In this document: positions 10,539-23,577 of the stretch, one piece after another
Layout of the letters: each line of letters opens with the position of its first letter
Numbering within the stretch: the stretch's first letter is position 1
Origin: Synchiropus splendidus
Taxonomy: Eukaryota > Chordata > Actinopteri > Syngnathiformes > Callionymidae
Assembly: GCF_027744825.2 (NCBI RefSeq)
Contig: NC_071334.1
Coordinates: forward strand, 67,926,937 to 67,990,936
Length of the DNA stretch: 64,000 nt
Reading direction: 5' to 3'
The notes under the pieces: generated by a model
Databases searched by the model: none
What the model was told of the DNA's origin: nothing
The model's input: only the letters and a program-made list of their open reading frames with translations
Program-made: the position numbers and the translations under genes

Positions 10539-11060
10539 GGTCACATTCTTTCTATACACTACAGATCTATGCTGAGGCATCGAGTGGTACATCAATTGCA
10601 CATGCGCTCCTCTTCTCACACACTCAGAGTGACGAAGCCGGACACATGTGAAACTGGGTTTTTCACATCTGACCACACACCTTCATGGGGTGCTCCTTGT
10701 CAGAACCACAATGCCTAAAACTGTCTGAACTAACTGAGATGAAAGCAAACGTGACATCTCACTTCAAAGCCATCAAAGCTTACTTTGTGGCTAAAAACTA
10801 ACTGCTGAACCAAATAAATGCGCTCGAAAATGTGACGAGAGAAAGAATCATCATTGCTAGGAAGAAAGCTGAGGCAAAGTTTTTCCAAACTAGAATAAAG
10901 TTCTTTGGCCTAAATTGTCAGATTTTTTTAAGGACTAACACTGACCAGAAACTTGCAAGTTATTCTTAAAAATACATGTCCGATTGTGGAAAAAATTGAT
11001 CCAGTTAAAATAAAAAAATCATTATATATTTTGCCATATTACCTAAACATTTTCTGCATT
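10539..11060 (+). repeat. Dispersed repeat family E, copy A
   Basis: Ordered blocks GGTCACATTCTTTCTATACA, GACCACACACCTTCATG, AAGCTGAGGCAAAG, TTTGGCCTAAATTGTCAGAT and CCAGAAACTTGCAAGTT recur inverted at 15840-16198 and direct at 61260-61600. No coding potential or clear terminal repeats are seen. A fragment resembling its middle part (AAACGTGACGTCTCACTTCA) occurs at 11865-11884. Confidence 0.75.
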
Positions 11061-11849
11061 TCGTTTCCGCAAATAATGTGGCAGAATAGCTGCGTGTCAG
11101 TAGCAAAAGATTTTAAATAAAAAGGGATTTTCTTTGCCTAAGCACAATTGAGCTGAAAAACTAATGGAGTGATACAGAGTGAGTATGTTCAAGTGTCATG
11201 ACAACCATATTTCTCAGATAAGAAGTTGCCGACTGACATGACCATGGTGTAAACTTTACATTTTGTCTGTGATGCACCCGCGGTCGTCTTGATTGTTTCC
11301 TGCTAAAACTCAAAATCTTCAAGGTATCGAGGTAAAACTACCATCAAATAAGTGTAAAAATCTGCCAAGTGAAAAAAACAACGTATTTAAGATTGTATTG
11401 TCTCAAAAGAATTTCCTTCATCTTACTGAAATGTCACAAGCAGGTAAATGTATCTTAAATCAAACGAGGTGAGATATTTTGAGGGAAAATGGCTGAATAA
11501 ATATGAGGCTGAATAAACTTGGTGAGATTTTGAGTTTTTACAGTGTGTCCCTCCACTGAACAAGAGGGTCGTTCTCTATGCCAGAAAGCCAGTATGTTCA
11601 CAAGTGGGTAGGAAAACATACAGAACAGAAATGGAGACGATTATGGTGGTTTGTGGTGTCTTGAAATGGAAAAAGAATCCAGAGAGAAACATCATCATAA
11701 CAAAATAACAGGAACACTGAACCAAAGTTTGCGTGTGTTGTCAGACACCTGAAGGGACGGACCACGTGTGAGTGAGTGGCAACAGATGAGAAATGTTTAT
11801 TTACTCCACATTATTAAAGGTAGTCATTTTACTGACATCGTTCATTGAA

Positions 11850-12177
<328 letters not shown>

Positions 12178-12357
12178 CTAGCCCCAGTTCAAAAAGGGGA
12201 GCAATGAATACAAATGACTTTGGCGGAGGATGGTGTTACCACTTGTAATGTACATTTTTTTTACCCTGATGTGGCTTATAGCCCTAAAATGCAGTGTTTC
12301 ATGTATTTGGCATGACACTGCAGCATGCGTTTGAGACGCGTCTCTCCCTGGACTCAC

Positions 12358-12450
12358 CAGGTCGTGACCCACTAGACCCTCCAACAGCTCCAGCAGCCGT
12401 CGTCCATCACACAGGTCTGAGAACAGATCCTCCACAGGTGGCTTTGCAGT
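12358..12450 (-). CDS. utrn: utrn-like exon, CH1 (93 nt; equivalent of DMD exon 3)
   Basis: This phase-0 exon of 31 codons is preceded on the minus strand by a pyrimidine-rich tract ending TGTTGCAG and followed by GTGAGTC. It reads TAKPPVEDLFSDL, CDGRRLLELLEGL and VGHDL. This matches the CH1 segment of dystrophin/utrophin in which DGR(R/K)LL(D/E)LLEGL is a hallmark. The opening TAKPPVEDLF resembles utrophin SGKPPINDMF more than the dystrophin segment. The 93-nt length is that of DMD exon 3. The continuous open frame runs past the donor into the intron, so an ORF-only reading would give a wrong C-terminus. The flanking introns hold AT-rich simple repeats (about 180 nt away on the 3' side) and decayed LINE pieces. 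Confidence 0.95.
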
Positions 12451-14114
12451 CTGCAACACAGACACAAGGAGGGAAATCAATTAATAATGTGCCGTAAATA
12501 TTGAAGAAGTACACGAGTGCTTTTCTGTTCCAGTCTACCGCCGCTCCAAAATGAAAAGTGAGCTGGAACCAAACCTCACATGATTAAAACAGAAGCAGGG
12601 AGCGACGTGAGATCAACTGAGTCCCATGTCGAGGTGGCGGGGTCATTACAATAGTGGGAGGAGATGTAGGGAGCAGAGAGACGCATCCTCCGGGTGGTCA
12701 CAGACCATCCCTGGGTTAAATCTGAAGATAGCAGTTAACACCCAAGAGCTTGTGCTTCTCCGGGACTGACAAGACCGAGATTGCGAGCTGGCCACTTCAC
12801 GTGGCAGAACGCTGCAGGCTCAATACATTCAAGACTATTTTTGGACCTTGACGGCAGCAAGTGCCAGAGATTAAGTTCAGCAAATCAGAGCACTATTTTT
12901 ATATGAAGAACAGTGCGCTCCAAATTAAATAAATAAGAGACTAGAGAGACACAATAATGGCCAGTGAAGCTCAAGAGTCATGATATATCACCTGATATAT
13001 TCAATGGCTTAATATTTGGAGTCAAGGTTCTTATATTCATGGTGCGAAACGCTGTGTTAATGCGACACATTTTGACCTCAGGCCCAGGTGCCGCCCACAG
13101 AAACACCTTTGCATAACTGCACTCATTAGCTTTGTTTCTATGGCTGCAATGGGAATGATGCGTTGAACCTGAAGACACTAAGAACCTCACTCAGCTTTAT
13201 ATGGTCAACCCTTACACAAGCGGGCGCTACAAGGGTTGCCATCATTGGCTCCATTAATATTTCAGCAAGGCACGATTTATATCAGAGCGTGGCGCTTTGG
13301 TCTCTTATGAAAAGAAATGTTCGTGGTGGGGCCATGATGAGGAGTCGTCGTACGATGAATCGTCCAGGACCTGAAGTGGCTCAGGACGAGGAGTAAACAA
13401 TCTAACCAGAGCAGATTCACTCCACTTCTTACGTCGTGAGGAACAAACGACATCATGGATCAAGTCTGCCATATTACTGTCCTGGTTACACAAATCTCCT
13501 TTCCAAATGTAAATCATGGCTTGTCTCGTGCATCTGGAATGCACTGATAAAATGAGGCCCCACAACTGAAGGAAGGAACAAAAAAAAAAAACTTGGAAAA
13601 AATAACCACCACTATTGGGGAAAAAAAAATGTTTAGGCATTTGTCCCCAGAAAAAGGCCTTCGGTGTCTCCTTGCGCCATATATCTCTCCCCTCCACTCA
13701 TATTTTACACTTACTATCTCTGGATTCCATCATGCCTTGCTGATAATCTGATTTCCCTCCATCTTTCCAGTCCATATTTTCTGCTTCACCCCGCTTTTGT
13801 CTTTCTTTGAGACTGCATTTCCATAAAATGTGGACTGATGTGGTGAAGGATAAGGGACCCGGCTGAAAAGGTAAAGGGCATTAAAATATGACCACAGTCA
13901 AGGTTGAGATCTTCAGAGATCTTCTGAGAAGCTCAGTCACTTGTTTTTAACACGATGATGGCGACCAACAAGTTCACACCTCCCATGAGCTTGGTGCTCG
14001 TGAGGTCGGTCTGCAGTTGCCATCATGCCAATTACGTCAACACCCTATTCTTCGCTATCATGGTCACTCATCACTCAGTTATCCATCATTGCACATTTTT
14101 AAGATGGCCGTCCA

Positions 14115-14335
14115 TCCAGCCTTTATCCGTTTCCCCCAAAACATCCTGGGTCCGCCCCGTGACCTCCTCCTGACCTGAAACACTTCTCCAGGAAGACGCC
14201 TGGTTGACACACTCACCAGAGGTCCAAACCACCTCATCTGGCTCCTCTCCGTGTGGAGGAACCGCAGTTCTAGTTTGGGCCTCTCCCAGATGTCAGTGAT
14301 CCTCACCCTATAGATAAGCCTGCAGAGAAACCTTG
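14115..14335 (-). mobile_element. LINE ORF2 C-terminal fragment
   Basis: The minus strand encodes RITDIWERPKLELRFLHT, ERSQMRWFGPLVSV, TRRLPGEVFQVRRRSRGGPR and MFWGKR. This corresponds to the 'ERSQLRWFGHLVRMP..RLPGEVF..RRPRGRPRTRWRDY' tail common in teleost LINE ORF2 proteins. The usual RPRGRPRTRW is decayed. It has no promoter, tail or reverse-transcriptase core and is a dead fragment. Confidence 0.85.
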
Positions 14336-14732
14336 TTTCTCAAGTGGTGTGCTTTCAGTCATCACTCAGAGCTTGTGACCATAGGTTCGGGTCAGAACAT
14401 TGTGTGGTAAATCGAGAGCCTTGCCATGGCTGTCTAGTCATAGCTTATTGTAAACACTCGCCAGCACAATACCATGAAGATTTCTGAGAAAAACAGAATG
14501 TTTTTCCTCAGTTGTCTTTTCTATTTGTTGCGCTGTGCGATATTTATCAACATTGTTGACTCATCTAATATCCTCCAGACGAAGGACAGTGTGTCTTCCA
14601 TCCTTGTAAATACAGGGAGATAAGTGTCGTGAGGACACTGGTGGGCGTTAAATTATGGGTATTGGAATCATGAAAAGACCTGTGGCTGGGCACAATGTGA
14701 ATCAATGTGGGGACGTTTACACGCGTCTCTTC

Positions 14733-14955
14733 CTGCCTCGTGGGGACTTGGCTTCGCAAAACACTCTTAACCTCAATTTGAGGATGCAGACTTCATAACG
14801 GAGTCATTATGATCGGGTTTAAGTTTGGTTCAGAGACCTGATCAAGGTTAGCGATTTGTTTTGGATGGTTAGCTTTAGGGTGAGAGGCTGGGGAAAGGGT
14901 TAGGACAATGACAAACCTCACAATGTCCCCATAAAGATAGCAATACAAACAACAT
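14733..14955 (+). repeat. Dispersed 'GTCCCCAC' repeat, copy 2
   Basis: Blocks CTCGTGGGGACTTGGCTTC, CCTCAATTTGAGGATGC, GTTTAAGTTTGGTTCAGAG, GGTTAGCTTTAGGGTGAGAG and CAATGTCCCCATAAAGATAG occur in order. The middle blocks are shared with 1537-1735 and, inverted, with 45105-45752. Confidence 0.8.
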
Positions 14956-15269
14956 GCGCACAATAATCTGTGTTTAAATGCCTGTGTACATCACACCTCC
15001 CTGAGTGCCCACCCAAATTTAAAAAACAATTTACTGGACCAAAGTTGTGACTTTCCTCTCTAACTTCACGCCTACATATCTTCTTACCGGGGAAAACGAA
15101 GAACCATCATACAGCACACCTAGATGCCAGCCAACCCATCTACCGGCCTACGTAAAAAACCTGACACCCAGCTCCCAAGGAACCAACAAGCTTACCAGAT
15201 TAGCTACCCATTCCACCCGCCTACATAGTCTTAGGTGGACGGACGGACGAAAACATGAGACGCTGACGA

Positions 15270-15600
15270 CCTCAAAATGGAGCCGACCATCGGGTCCCTC
15301 ATCAGGAAGGCCCAGCAAAGAATGTTCTTTCTAAGGCAGCTACGGAAACTACGAGTGCCGACGAAGTGGCTGGTGGAGTTCTACACAGCCATCATCCAGT
15401 CCATCCTCACCTCCTCTATCACTATCTGGTACAACAGCGCCACCTCCAGGGACAAGAGCAAACTGCAGCGCATCGTACCTTCTGCTGAGAAGGTGATGGG
15501 TTGCAACCTGCCACCTCTTCAGGACCTGTATGCCTCCAGGACTCAGAGACGTGCAGGTCGGATCAGAGCCGACCCTTCTGACCCTGACAGATGACAGTGT
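15270..15600 (+). mobile_element. L2/Rex-like LINE, reverse-transcriptase C-terminal fragment
   Basis: The frame reads IGSLIRKAQQRMFFLRQLRK, VEFYTAIIQSILTSSITIWY, SKLQRIVPSAEKVMGCNLPP and LQDLYASRTQRRAGRIRADP. This is the typical C-terminal end of teleost L2/Rex-type LINE proteins (KAQQRLYFLRxL, FYRxxIESVLTSSITVW, LQRIVRTAEKIxGxxLPSL). The fragment starts abruptly and stops after DPSDPDR, so both ends are truncated relative to a full ORF2. Confidence 0.9.
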
Positions 15601-15839
15601 TTGTCAACCATTTTTAAGCCACAGCACACTTCGTCCATTGAAAGCCCTACTGTGGTCCCTTAAAAGTCCTGTAGAAAATCCACTTTAATTTGTGAAAATA
15701 TTTAGCTGCTGACAGAAGCTATTTTGGCACTTTATTTGCAGAAACAAAATGTATTTGGCTAAAAATGTCTCCAGAAAGGGGTGGGCTTTATGGCAAAAAC
15801 ACATCAGGATTTATTTATTTTAAATAACTGTATTAATTC

Positions 15840-16198
15840 TATCACAATCTCACAGTCTTGCAAGTCTCTGGTCAGTGTCAGACATAAAGGAAAAACAAAA
15901 TGAAAGAGAATTTTAGGTCAAAAACTTTATTGTTTGGGCAATTTACAGAGAAATCTTTACATTATTTGCCTCAGCTTGCTTCATTACTACAATTATTCTT
16001 TCTCACCTCACATTTTGGAGCAGATATGTTTGGTTTTTAGCCAATGTTTTAACCACAGAGCAAACTTGATGGTTTACGAGTCTCAATGTCATCCTTGTGT
16101 CATGAAGGTGTGTGGTCAAGTTAGAGGCGCATCAGGTTTGAAAAAATCTCCGTTACTCATTTGACCAGCGATTTGTAGTGTACAGAAAGAATGTGACC
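15840..16198 (-). repeat. Dispersed repeat family E, copy B (inverted)
   Basis: Read on the minus strand the blocks are GGTCACATTCTTTCTGTACA, GACCACACACCTTCATGACA, AAGCAAGCTGAGGCAAATAA, CACTGACCAGAGACTTGCAA and CTGTGAGATTGTGATA. They occur in the order of copy A (10539-11060). Orientation is opposite to copies A and C. Confidence 0.75.
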
Positions 16199-19100
16199 TG
16201 AATCTATGTAAATATGGTTGGTGCTGATCTATTAATAATGAAACATGAAGTCTTAATCAAATCATTCCCATGACTAAAAAGGTATGACTGACAGAAGGTG
16301 CAAGTGTTTTTGAATGTAGATGGAGCCACTTGACAAGATGGAAACCGGCGTAAAAATAACATGATGATTTTTATTTTTTTTATTTTTTTGTCATTTTGAC
16401 AGAATTCCCTGAAACAAAAAGCATTTCCATCTGAAATGAAGATAAAGGAACTCAGGAGAGGCCTTCATCTTCTTCTGTGTCCCAGCTGCACCATCCAGAC
16501 AGACGAATACAGAGCCTCCGATCAATTCAAAGAAGAACACCGACTTAATGTTCGAGATTCATTTAAGAATGGTCCTGGAAGCCTCCCCACGAGGGGAAAA
16601 AGAGACAGCTTTTAAGTTTCTTCTTACCAAATTTAGCTCGACGGCAATGTGCTATCAGCAATTTCAGAGGCAAGAAGCAGTGAAATGTGTCTCTCTTAAT
16701 TCGTATCTCGCAGCGCTGCCATCTATTTCAATGAGGCACAAGTGCTCCAAAATTAGAAATAGACACGCACGCACACTCCAGCTCACACGTTCCATTCATC
16801 ATCTGCAGTGATTGTTTTCTCCCAGTTTAAGATATTCCTGATTCAGAATGGGTCGATGCAACGTTCAGGAGTGAAGCAGTACTTCATGTTTGTCCATGAC
16901 AAATACATTATCAGGGCACGGGCCCATCTCTGCCTGACTTCTGAAGCACAGACTGTCCGGTCAGCAGGGTCATCAACAGGGTTCGTGAGCGGTGAAATAG
17001 TCTGCTGGACATGATGGGAGTGACATCATGTGCTTTATCTGAGTCCAATTCACTGGTGACAAATTAAAGGTGCACACAGACGTGGAGATTGACTGGACAG
17101 AGATGGAATCCTTCATCTTCACATTAAATACCGACGACTGCAGAGGACAGTGAGAAGACAGGCACTGCCGCTGTGTGCCAACAATGTCTTCAGACGATTT
17201 GAACAAAAGCAATATACGTAAAATGAAATGACGCACAATAAAAAAGGTTTATTTACACAAGAGCAGGGCCGATCTTGCTAGTAAATAAAGAGCTATCAAT
17301 CCATATTTAATGCCCTCCGGCATCATTTTACTGCAGCAGCAACCCTCTTGAGCCATTTAGGGGGAAAAAAAAAAACTCTAACCTTCAGTAAAACTGAGAG
17401 AAACAATTAACAAATGGATATTTCTGCACTGACTGTTTACAGCACGAATCACTTGAACATATTGAAGACATTAAAATACGCTGAACAGTTTGGACTGAGG
17501 GCCAGTATGGGGTCCAATGAGGGCCAAAAAGAGCGAAAAATATTGAAATAAAAATGACGCCTAGACCCAACATAAGGTGAACACCACAGGATTATAGCAG
17601 GAGGGAATCTCCTCACAGGTGAAGGATAAAACAAAATATTTAAAGGGTAAGTCATACACAAATACAGCAATTAACGGACCAATAAATCTAATATTGCAGA
17701 CCAATGTAAATGCTCGACTGAAATAATGACCTTTTCACTACCTACTGACACCAAGTCAGGAAGCTTAAATATGACTTTTGAATCAACCTACACCCTGGCT
17801 AAAACATAAACAAAGGGTGAGTTCTGACATTGTTGCTTCTCGCCGTCATTTATCATTGACATCTTCATTATATCTTTTTGAAAAACAAGGCACTGGCAGC
17901 AACTGTCAGGCCTCAGGATTCATGTACAGCATGGCTGCAGAATATTGAACATGACATAGGTTGAACACTCGTCCCTTGATCTCTGAACTTGCTGCCCCCG
18001 TTCTCAATGAAGCACTGCATCGTTTGGGAAGAACCGACTCACACTTTCACTGGCGCCATTCGAACATCCAGCTGCCAACGTTTCAGCATTTCGTCGCTGA
18101 TATTGAAGCTGGAGAGCTTGTTTACAATGACAGCACATGGAACAGCCGACAGGACATTCCTCCTGTGACATCAAAGGCGCGTCTCAGATCTCACTTAGTG
18201 CAACACTCCACTGAATTAGCTGGTGTGTTAGACACTTACTTAGTGTTTGAATTTAACAGAACCAATTGAGTACACCACGTAAATTGATCATTTCATGATG
18301 AAGATTTTTGTGGCATTCCAGAATCTAGTCACAGACCCTACTAGGTCACAGTCCGCAATCGACCACCACCTGGATCCTCATACTTCATTTGGATTTACAG
18401 TTGATGTTCTACATATAAAGGGAAATGTACTTTACCCATCTGAGTCAGGGCCTTGTGTATAATATATTACATTAATGAATTCATGTCTGATGAAAATCCT
18501 CTCCACCTGACAGCTCTTCCTAATGCAGTGTCCTGTTCAGTCCTGACAAGGAATCCTGTCTGAGGGCAATTCCTCCCGCCAGCCAGGTGTCAGGCGTCAT
18601 GATGAATATCTCATCAATTGTAGGTTTAATAAAAGTGGGATTATTGGAAACAAGAAGGGCGGCTGATGTTTTATTAAGATTGCTGGATGTTCTGTGGCAA
18701 TTCTCATGGAATAAATTGCTGAAACAGGGCTCGACAGGGTCGAGACTGATCAGGTTATCATGGAGCGACTCGGATTTTCTCTTTAGTGTTGCATGACACG
18801 AGGCAGCGTCGGCTTGTTTTTATCAATTCTGAGGTTGAGAAAAGAGCAGCGCAGATGGATGAGTAAAGTGATCAGATTTTGAACCGTGTGAGGCAAATTG
18901 CACTTAAAATGTCATTCAGAAACAGTAAAATTGTGTCCTCTTATTTCATTAAATGAAAAAATAAAGGTAAAATAATTCAACAGTTTATTCGAATATGGCT
19001 GTCAGAGACCACCAAAATAAATGTTCCCACATCAATGTGTATTCAAGCAAATCCCTTAAGCAGGTTACTGCAACATATTGGTGGGTAATATTTGCATGGG

Positions 19101-20764
19101 TTTTGTTCTCCATTTAGAACGGCACTAGCAGTTCACATGTAAACCTGCAGCTGTTCTGATCTACAAGGTGTTTCTCTGTCCGGGAATTTCCAACGGAAAA
19201 CTGGGTTACAAAACCTCTATGGTTGTTTTAAAACAGAAAATCGTCCATGGTTGTTTTATAAACAAATATATCGTCCTTTGCTTTGTTTGACTTCAACAGT
19301 ATAAAGTGATAAAGATGATGAGAGAAACGTAATCGATGATGCAACTGTGCAACAAAAGGTTTATGATGATTCAGGCGAGGTAAATCGCTCCAACACAGCA
19401 ACTCGCCTCTCCTCTGTGAAAGATAAATTGCCTCTTTTTATGGTTTGTTGAGAAGCAAATCAGACACCATTCTCCTCCCGTGTCCTCATTTTTTTTGCCC
19501 TTTCTTCTCACACTTGTTGTCACCCATCTGCTTTTAACAACCGCTACCTCTTCCCACTCGTGTCCCAATCTGAACTTTCATTTACGCTGCCGCTGCTTCG
19601 GTGCGAGACCCTGCACAAATGTGTGATCTGACTTTCTGCCTTCTTCATCCCTTCAGTCGGGGTGATCGTCACGCCTTCAGAAGTTTGGCCTCTCCCTGAC
19701 CTCTTCTCATCGTATGTTTTCAGATCACTCACACGTGAAACAAACACACACACACCACTCCATCTGCCAATCACTCAACACACCTACAGATCCTTGCCAT
19801 TGAAATTGGCCAAATAAGTGATCTGGCAGCCTGCAGCGGAGAGACAACACAAACAAACAGATGAGTAATTCAAATTAAATTTAAGACGAGTGATTCAGTC
19901 CTCTTGGGGAACAACTCAGTGAACGGAACAACAGGGCAGGCGTAGACAATCAAGAAGCAAGATGGCTGGCAGTTTATGAAAATCAAGTGCAGAAGTACAC
20001 AACTCTTGTGTGCAACACCGCCCTGCCCTCAGGCTTCCCCTTTATCCCGTCTTTTCGGTGGCAAGGAACAATATGGTGAGGATAACCTGTGCCTGAGTGA
20101 GTCAGACAGTGTGTGTGTGTGTGTTGCATCTTGCTGCTGCAGGTGTTAAAAAACAGGATGAAGAACTGTTGATCTCTTTCAGAGAACAGATAGAGGAGAT
20201 GAGTGAATATAAAGAAGCTCAGGGTCTCATTGTGTTTGTGTGCTCGGCAGTGAATTCATGGAAATCAGTCTACGGTTGTATAGCAGGCGGCCAGTGTTGA
20301 AAATGTCCCCTGCAGCCATCTTGAAACAGGTTAACCTCAAAGTCCTAGAGATAATATATGGAAATGACATTTTCTGACACCTCTTTTATTGGTGCGAAAT
20401 GTTAGGATGCTATCATAAAACTTTGACATTATGTAAAACTGTGTCTGACTCCAGTGACCCCTCAGTATTAGTGGAGGAAACGGCTGTCTGACGACAGCGT
20501 TAACTTGACTGCTGCTGGTTTGTGTGGAGCGAAAACCTCAGCTTGAGCTGTGACTGTTTAAACTGAATGTCAGATCATCTCTTTATTTTCAGAATTTCAG
20601 TTCATCCCCTCATCTTCCCTTTCTCCTGTTCCAATTTGTGGGTGTCATTGTTTTTCCTTGATTTTTCACTATTTTGTTTGACCTTAAGTTGAATGGTTCT
20701 TGATATATTTACTTGACCTTTAGTAACTACAGACCAGTAGACATGTACCATTGACCATGATACA

Positions 20765-20766
<2 letters not shown>

Positions 20767-20844
<78 letters not shown>
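20767..20844. repeat. (TA)n tract followed by poly-T
   Basis: About 50 nt of TA repeats then about 25 T. It has the same composite layout as 11850-12177 in the same orientation, but the flanking sequence differs. Confidence 0.97.
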
Positions 20845-21139
20845 GTCTCAAAACTGGGACCAAAAGTGGGATCGGGGCAAACGGATGAATAAAAAGCTAC
20901 CTGAGCAGAAGGCAACAGCACGTGGATGTCATGAAAGTTAAATAAAGAAAGCGAGAGATAGAATGTGGAGAGCCTCATGGCTCGAATCTGGGACCCAAAC
21001 TGTTCATATATACTCATGACATATACAACAACACTACGTTTATCAACAGTGGAAAGGATCAGAAAACATTCATTGAGAACACGTAAAAGGAAATGAAGAA
21101 AATTAGAAATTGTCTAGACACAAATTGACTCTCCCTAAA

Positions 21140-21770
21140 TGTAGAAATTCATGGTCTTTTAAAATCCAAATGAGGACATTAGCTTGCCTTTGACAATTAA
21201 TGGAAATAGATTAGATCGAGTATCAGAGGTGACATTTCTGGGTTTCAGTACAGAAGAGCAGCCTCACATAGAAACAGCACATAACCAAAGGAGAATGGAA
21301 ATATACAGACAGCTGTATATAATGAACAAATGCAAACACTACTTGAATGAGAGAGTGCTGAGTACACTGTACTGTACTCTGATACTCCCACACTTATATG
21401 GAGTGGAGGTGTGGAGGAACACAAGCCCACTGCTACAGAAGGCTATAAGAATAGTCACAGAGCACACACCAATGAACTGTTCACTAAAGCAAGAGTGCTG
21501 AAGTGACCTGAGCTAATAGAGAGACAAACACTGCTGGTCATATTTGGAGCCAAAGAAGGACTGTGCCGGGATCCTTTCTGACTGACTGTTCTCATGATGA
21601 AGAGGAGCAGAGAAGAAGAGGGAACTTCTATCAAAAAATATGCTAGAACCACACAGAGACTGTGTGCACTGCAATAGTGGGAGTGAAAATGTGGGAGTCA
21701 CTGACAAGGGAAATGAAAATCTAAACAACATGATGGTTTAAAAAAAAAAAGGTATGTGACACAGAAACTG
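21140..21770 (+). mobile_element. LINE ORF2 3'-end fragment with frameshifts and stops
   Basis: The frame reads LTINGNRLDRVSEVTFLGF, IYRQLYIMNKCKHYLNERVL, STLYCTLILPHLYGVEVWRN and LLQKAIRIVTEH. This is the FLGVxID..INKxKHxL....LYxSLxLPYLxYxxEVWGNT..LQKRxIRIV pattern of teleost non-LTR ORF2 proteins. After a frameshift near 21470 the homology continues as ELFTKARVLK, stop, PELIERQTLLVIFGAKEG, and later VGVKMWESLTREMK. The element is dead. The clade is not assigned. Confidence 0.85.
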
Positions 21771-22959
21771 CTAGATGACTCTGGTGAAGAGGCCATAAAG
21801 ATTCAAGGTCACTGAAGCATAAACGCATTAAGGTCTAATAGAAAATAAATAACAATAATAATAATATACAGCTTCATACCTTCATTTATATGTGTTATAC
21901 TTTGTTATGTTTCCAATATATTCACCTCATAAAAGAGACATTCCGGTATTTTAGTTTTTTAGGAATTGCAACAATGAACCCATAATTCACATATTTTTTA
22001 TGGAGTTTCAAGCATTTTATCATATGGTCACTGTAGGAAAATGTTTGCCACCGGCAAAAAAAATCCAAAACAAAACAATTGAAGCAATCTGGGAACTATT
22101 CGTTGCATATCATGTTTGCCTTAAGAAATACAAACTAAAGTGAGAAGTAACAAAGGAAACCAAAGGGTATTCATTATTCTGCACCGTGGCCGAGCAAAGA
22201 GGAGATATTCAGAAAAAAGAATCATATGTCTTGGAATGAAGCCTTGGAAACAAATCTGACATCAGATTGAGCCAAAGTCACTCCAGCTCTTAAATAAATA
22301 AACAGTGTAGTTAAGTGACATGGTAAGTCAGCAACACAGTCTTCTTATTAGCCCTGAAGAAGAGCATCTTGGGATTTGTAGAGCGAAGGTTGGAGGCACC
22401 AAACCTTCTACAGCAAACCATACTATGGAAAACACAATCACAGTTTGGTTTCCGCTGCAATGTTGAGCGACTAACATAGAAATAAACACCCCAATATTTA
22501 AGCAGAACTTTGGATTGAAAGTCTGTAGTTTATTCTGTGCCTTTTTATTCAGTGGTGCCGAACAAAAAAAAAAGACATTTCAGATGAGCTAGAAATGAAT
22601 CACATAACATAGCCAAAATTGGCTGCCAGGTTCAGAGGAAGTGTGGCAAAGAATTTCACTGCGGAATGGTGCTTTTAATACTGAAGGCACCACATACAGA
22701 CTTCTGGGTCCGTTCAGAGGTGTAGTGCTGTCGACTGGCAAATTAAATTGCCAGTTCAGCAGACAATCCGCATCTTCCAAACTTTTCAAGCATTTGCAGG
22801 ATCACACGTTCACTCGAACCCTGTGCCTCCAGTGAATAGACACATGGTTCTTCAAAAAAAAAAATGCTTCACACTTGCCTGCAATGAGGAGCTGCGATCA
22901 CATATGATTCAAATGACTCACCGAAATGAAGCACAGGTCAGAGAAAGGGTGTGGCTTAC

Positions 22960-23021
22960 CTTAGCCAGCTGTGAGTTTACCCATTTTGTGAAAGTCTTCT
23001 TCTGTACATCTTCTCTTTCAT
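22960..23021 (-). CDS. utrn: utrn-like exon, start of CH1 (62 nt; equivalent of DMD exon 2)
   Basis: On the minus strand, a pyrimidine-rich tract ending TTTTGGCAG precedes this 62-nt exon, and GTAAGCC follows it. Its first two bases complete a codon begun in an upstream exon (Asp if that base is G). The rest reads EREDVQKKTFTKWVN then SQLAK and ends in phase 0. QKKTFTKWVN fits the actinin-type actin-binding signature 1 and contains the KTFTKW segment known as actin-binding site 1. The length equals DMD exon 2. The residues look more dystrophin-like here (utrophin has HNDVQKKTFTKWIN), but the downstream exons favour utrophin. No coding exon upstream was recognised, so the start codon is unknown. 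The downstream intron (12451-22959) is the largest visible one. Confidence 0.95.
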
Positions 23022-23439
23022 CTGCCAAAATACAAAGAAATAGTCGGTAAAAGAAATCACAGCACATGCACCAGTCCTGGCAACAGTTTCGATCTTTTGC
23101 AAAATCCAAGCAAGATGTTGACTGGAGTACCAGCACTAGAACTCCACACTCCTGCTGTGTAGAAGTTGCCTCATCTATGCTGAAATATAGCTGATATACA
23201 AAAGAGAAATACTTTTGGTTCATCTCTCATTCATCCAGATCAAACGGGTTTTTATCAAAGGAAGACAATCCCCTGAAAACACAGAGAAATATAACAGAAA
23301 AATATTCAAACTCATTCAGTTCTCAAATCAAAGTCAGTCAAATGGTATAGTGTTATCACTGGATGCAGGGACGGCTTTTGCCAATCTTTACACAGATTCA
23401 GGTTTGGGGATCATCTATGGCCTCAGTCAATAAATTCAG

Positions 23440-23577
23440 CCTCAGTTTGCATGCCCTTCCTTGCCTCTATTGCATGCCCTTCCTTGCCTCTATTGTTACT
23501 GGAAACGTAAATTTCCTGGAGGGAGTCATCCCAAAAGGATCAATAAAGTCAAGTCTAAGTCTAAGTCTAAGTCTAAG
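23440..23577 (+). mobile_element. Retrotransposon 3' tail, single copy
   Basis: TGCCCTTCCTTGCCTCTATT appears twice in a row, followed by CTGGAAACGTAAATTTCCTG, GAGTCATCCCAAAAGGATCA, ATAAAGTC and four AAGTCT hexamers. This is a non-LTR 3' end with a short-repeat tail, and it is the parent-type sequence of the 7241-7778 array. Confidence 0.75.

Larger units (their letters stand above)
12451..22959. other. Largest visible utrn-like intron (10.5 kb)
   Basis: The intron contains LINE pieces at 14115-14335 (minus), 15270-15600 and 21140-21770, dispersed repeats at 14733-14955 and 15840-16198, and an AT/T tract at 20767-20844. Stretches 12500-14080, 16200-20760 and 21870-22950 show no recognisable gene or transposon. 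The open frame at 17961-18269 (102 codons) matches no family I know. Confidence 0.7.

Noticed and set aside
12178..12480. Single 100-codon minus-strand gene
   Set aside because: Only 93 nt (12358-12450) is coding; the rest is intron read-through on both sides of AG and GT splice sites.
17961..18269. 102-codon open frame on the plus strand in the large utrn intron
   Set aside because: No family is recognised; a nested gene or transposon remnant remains possible but cannot be supported.
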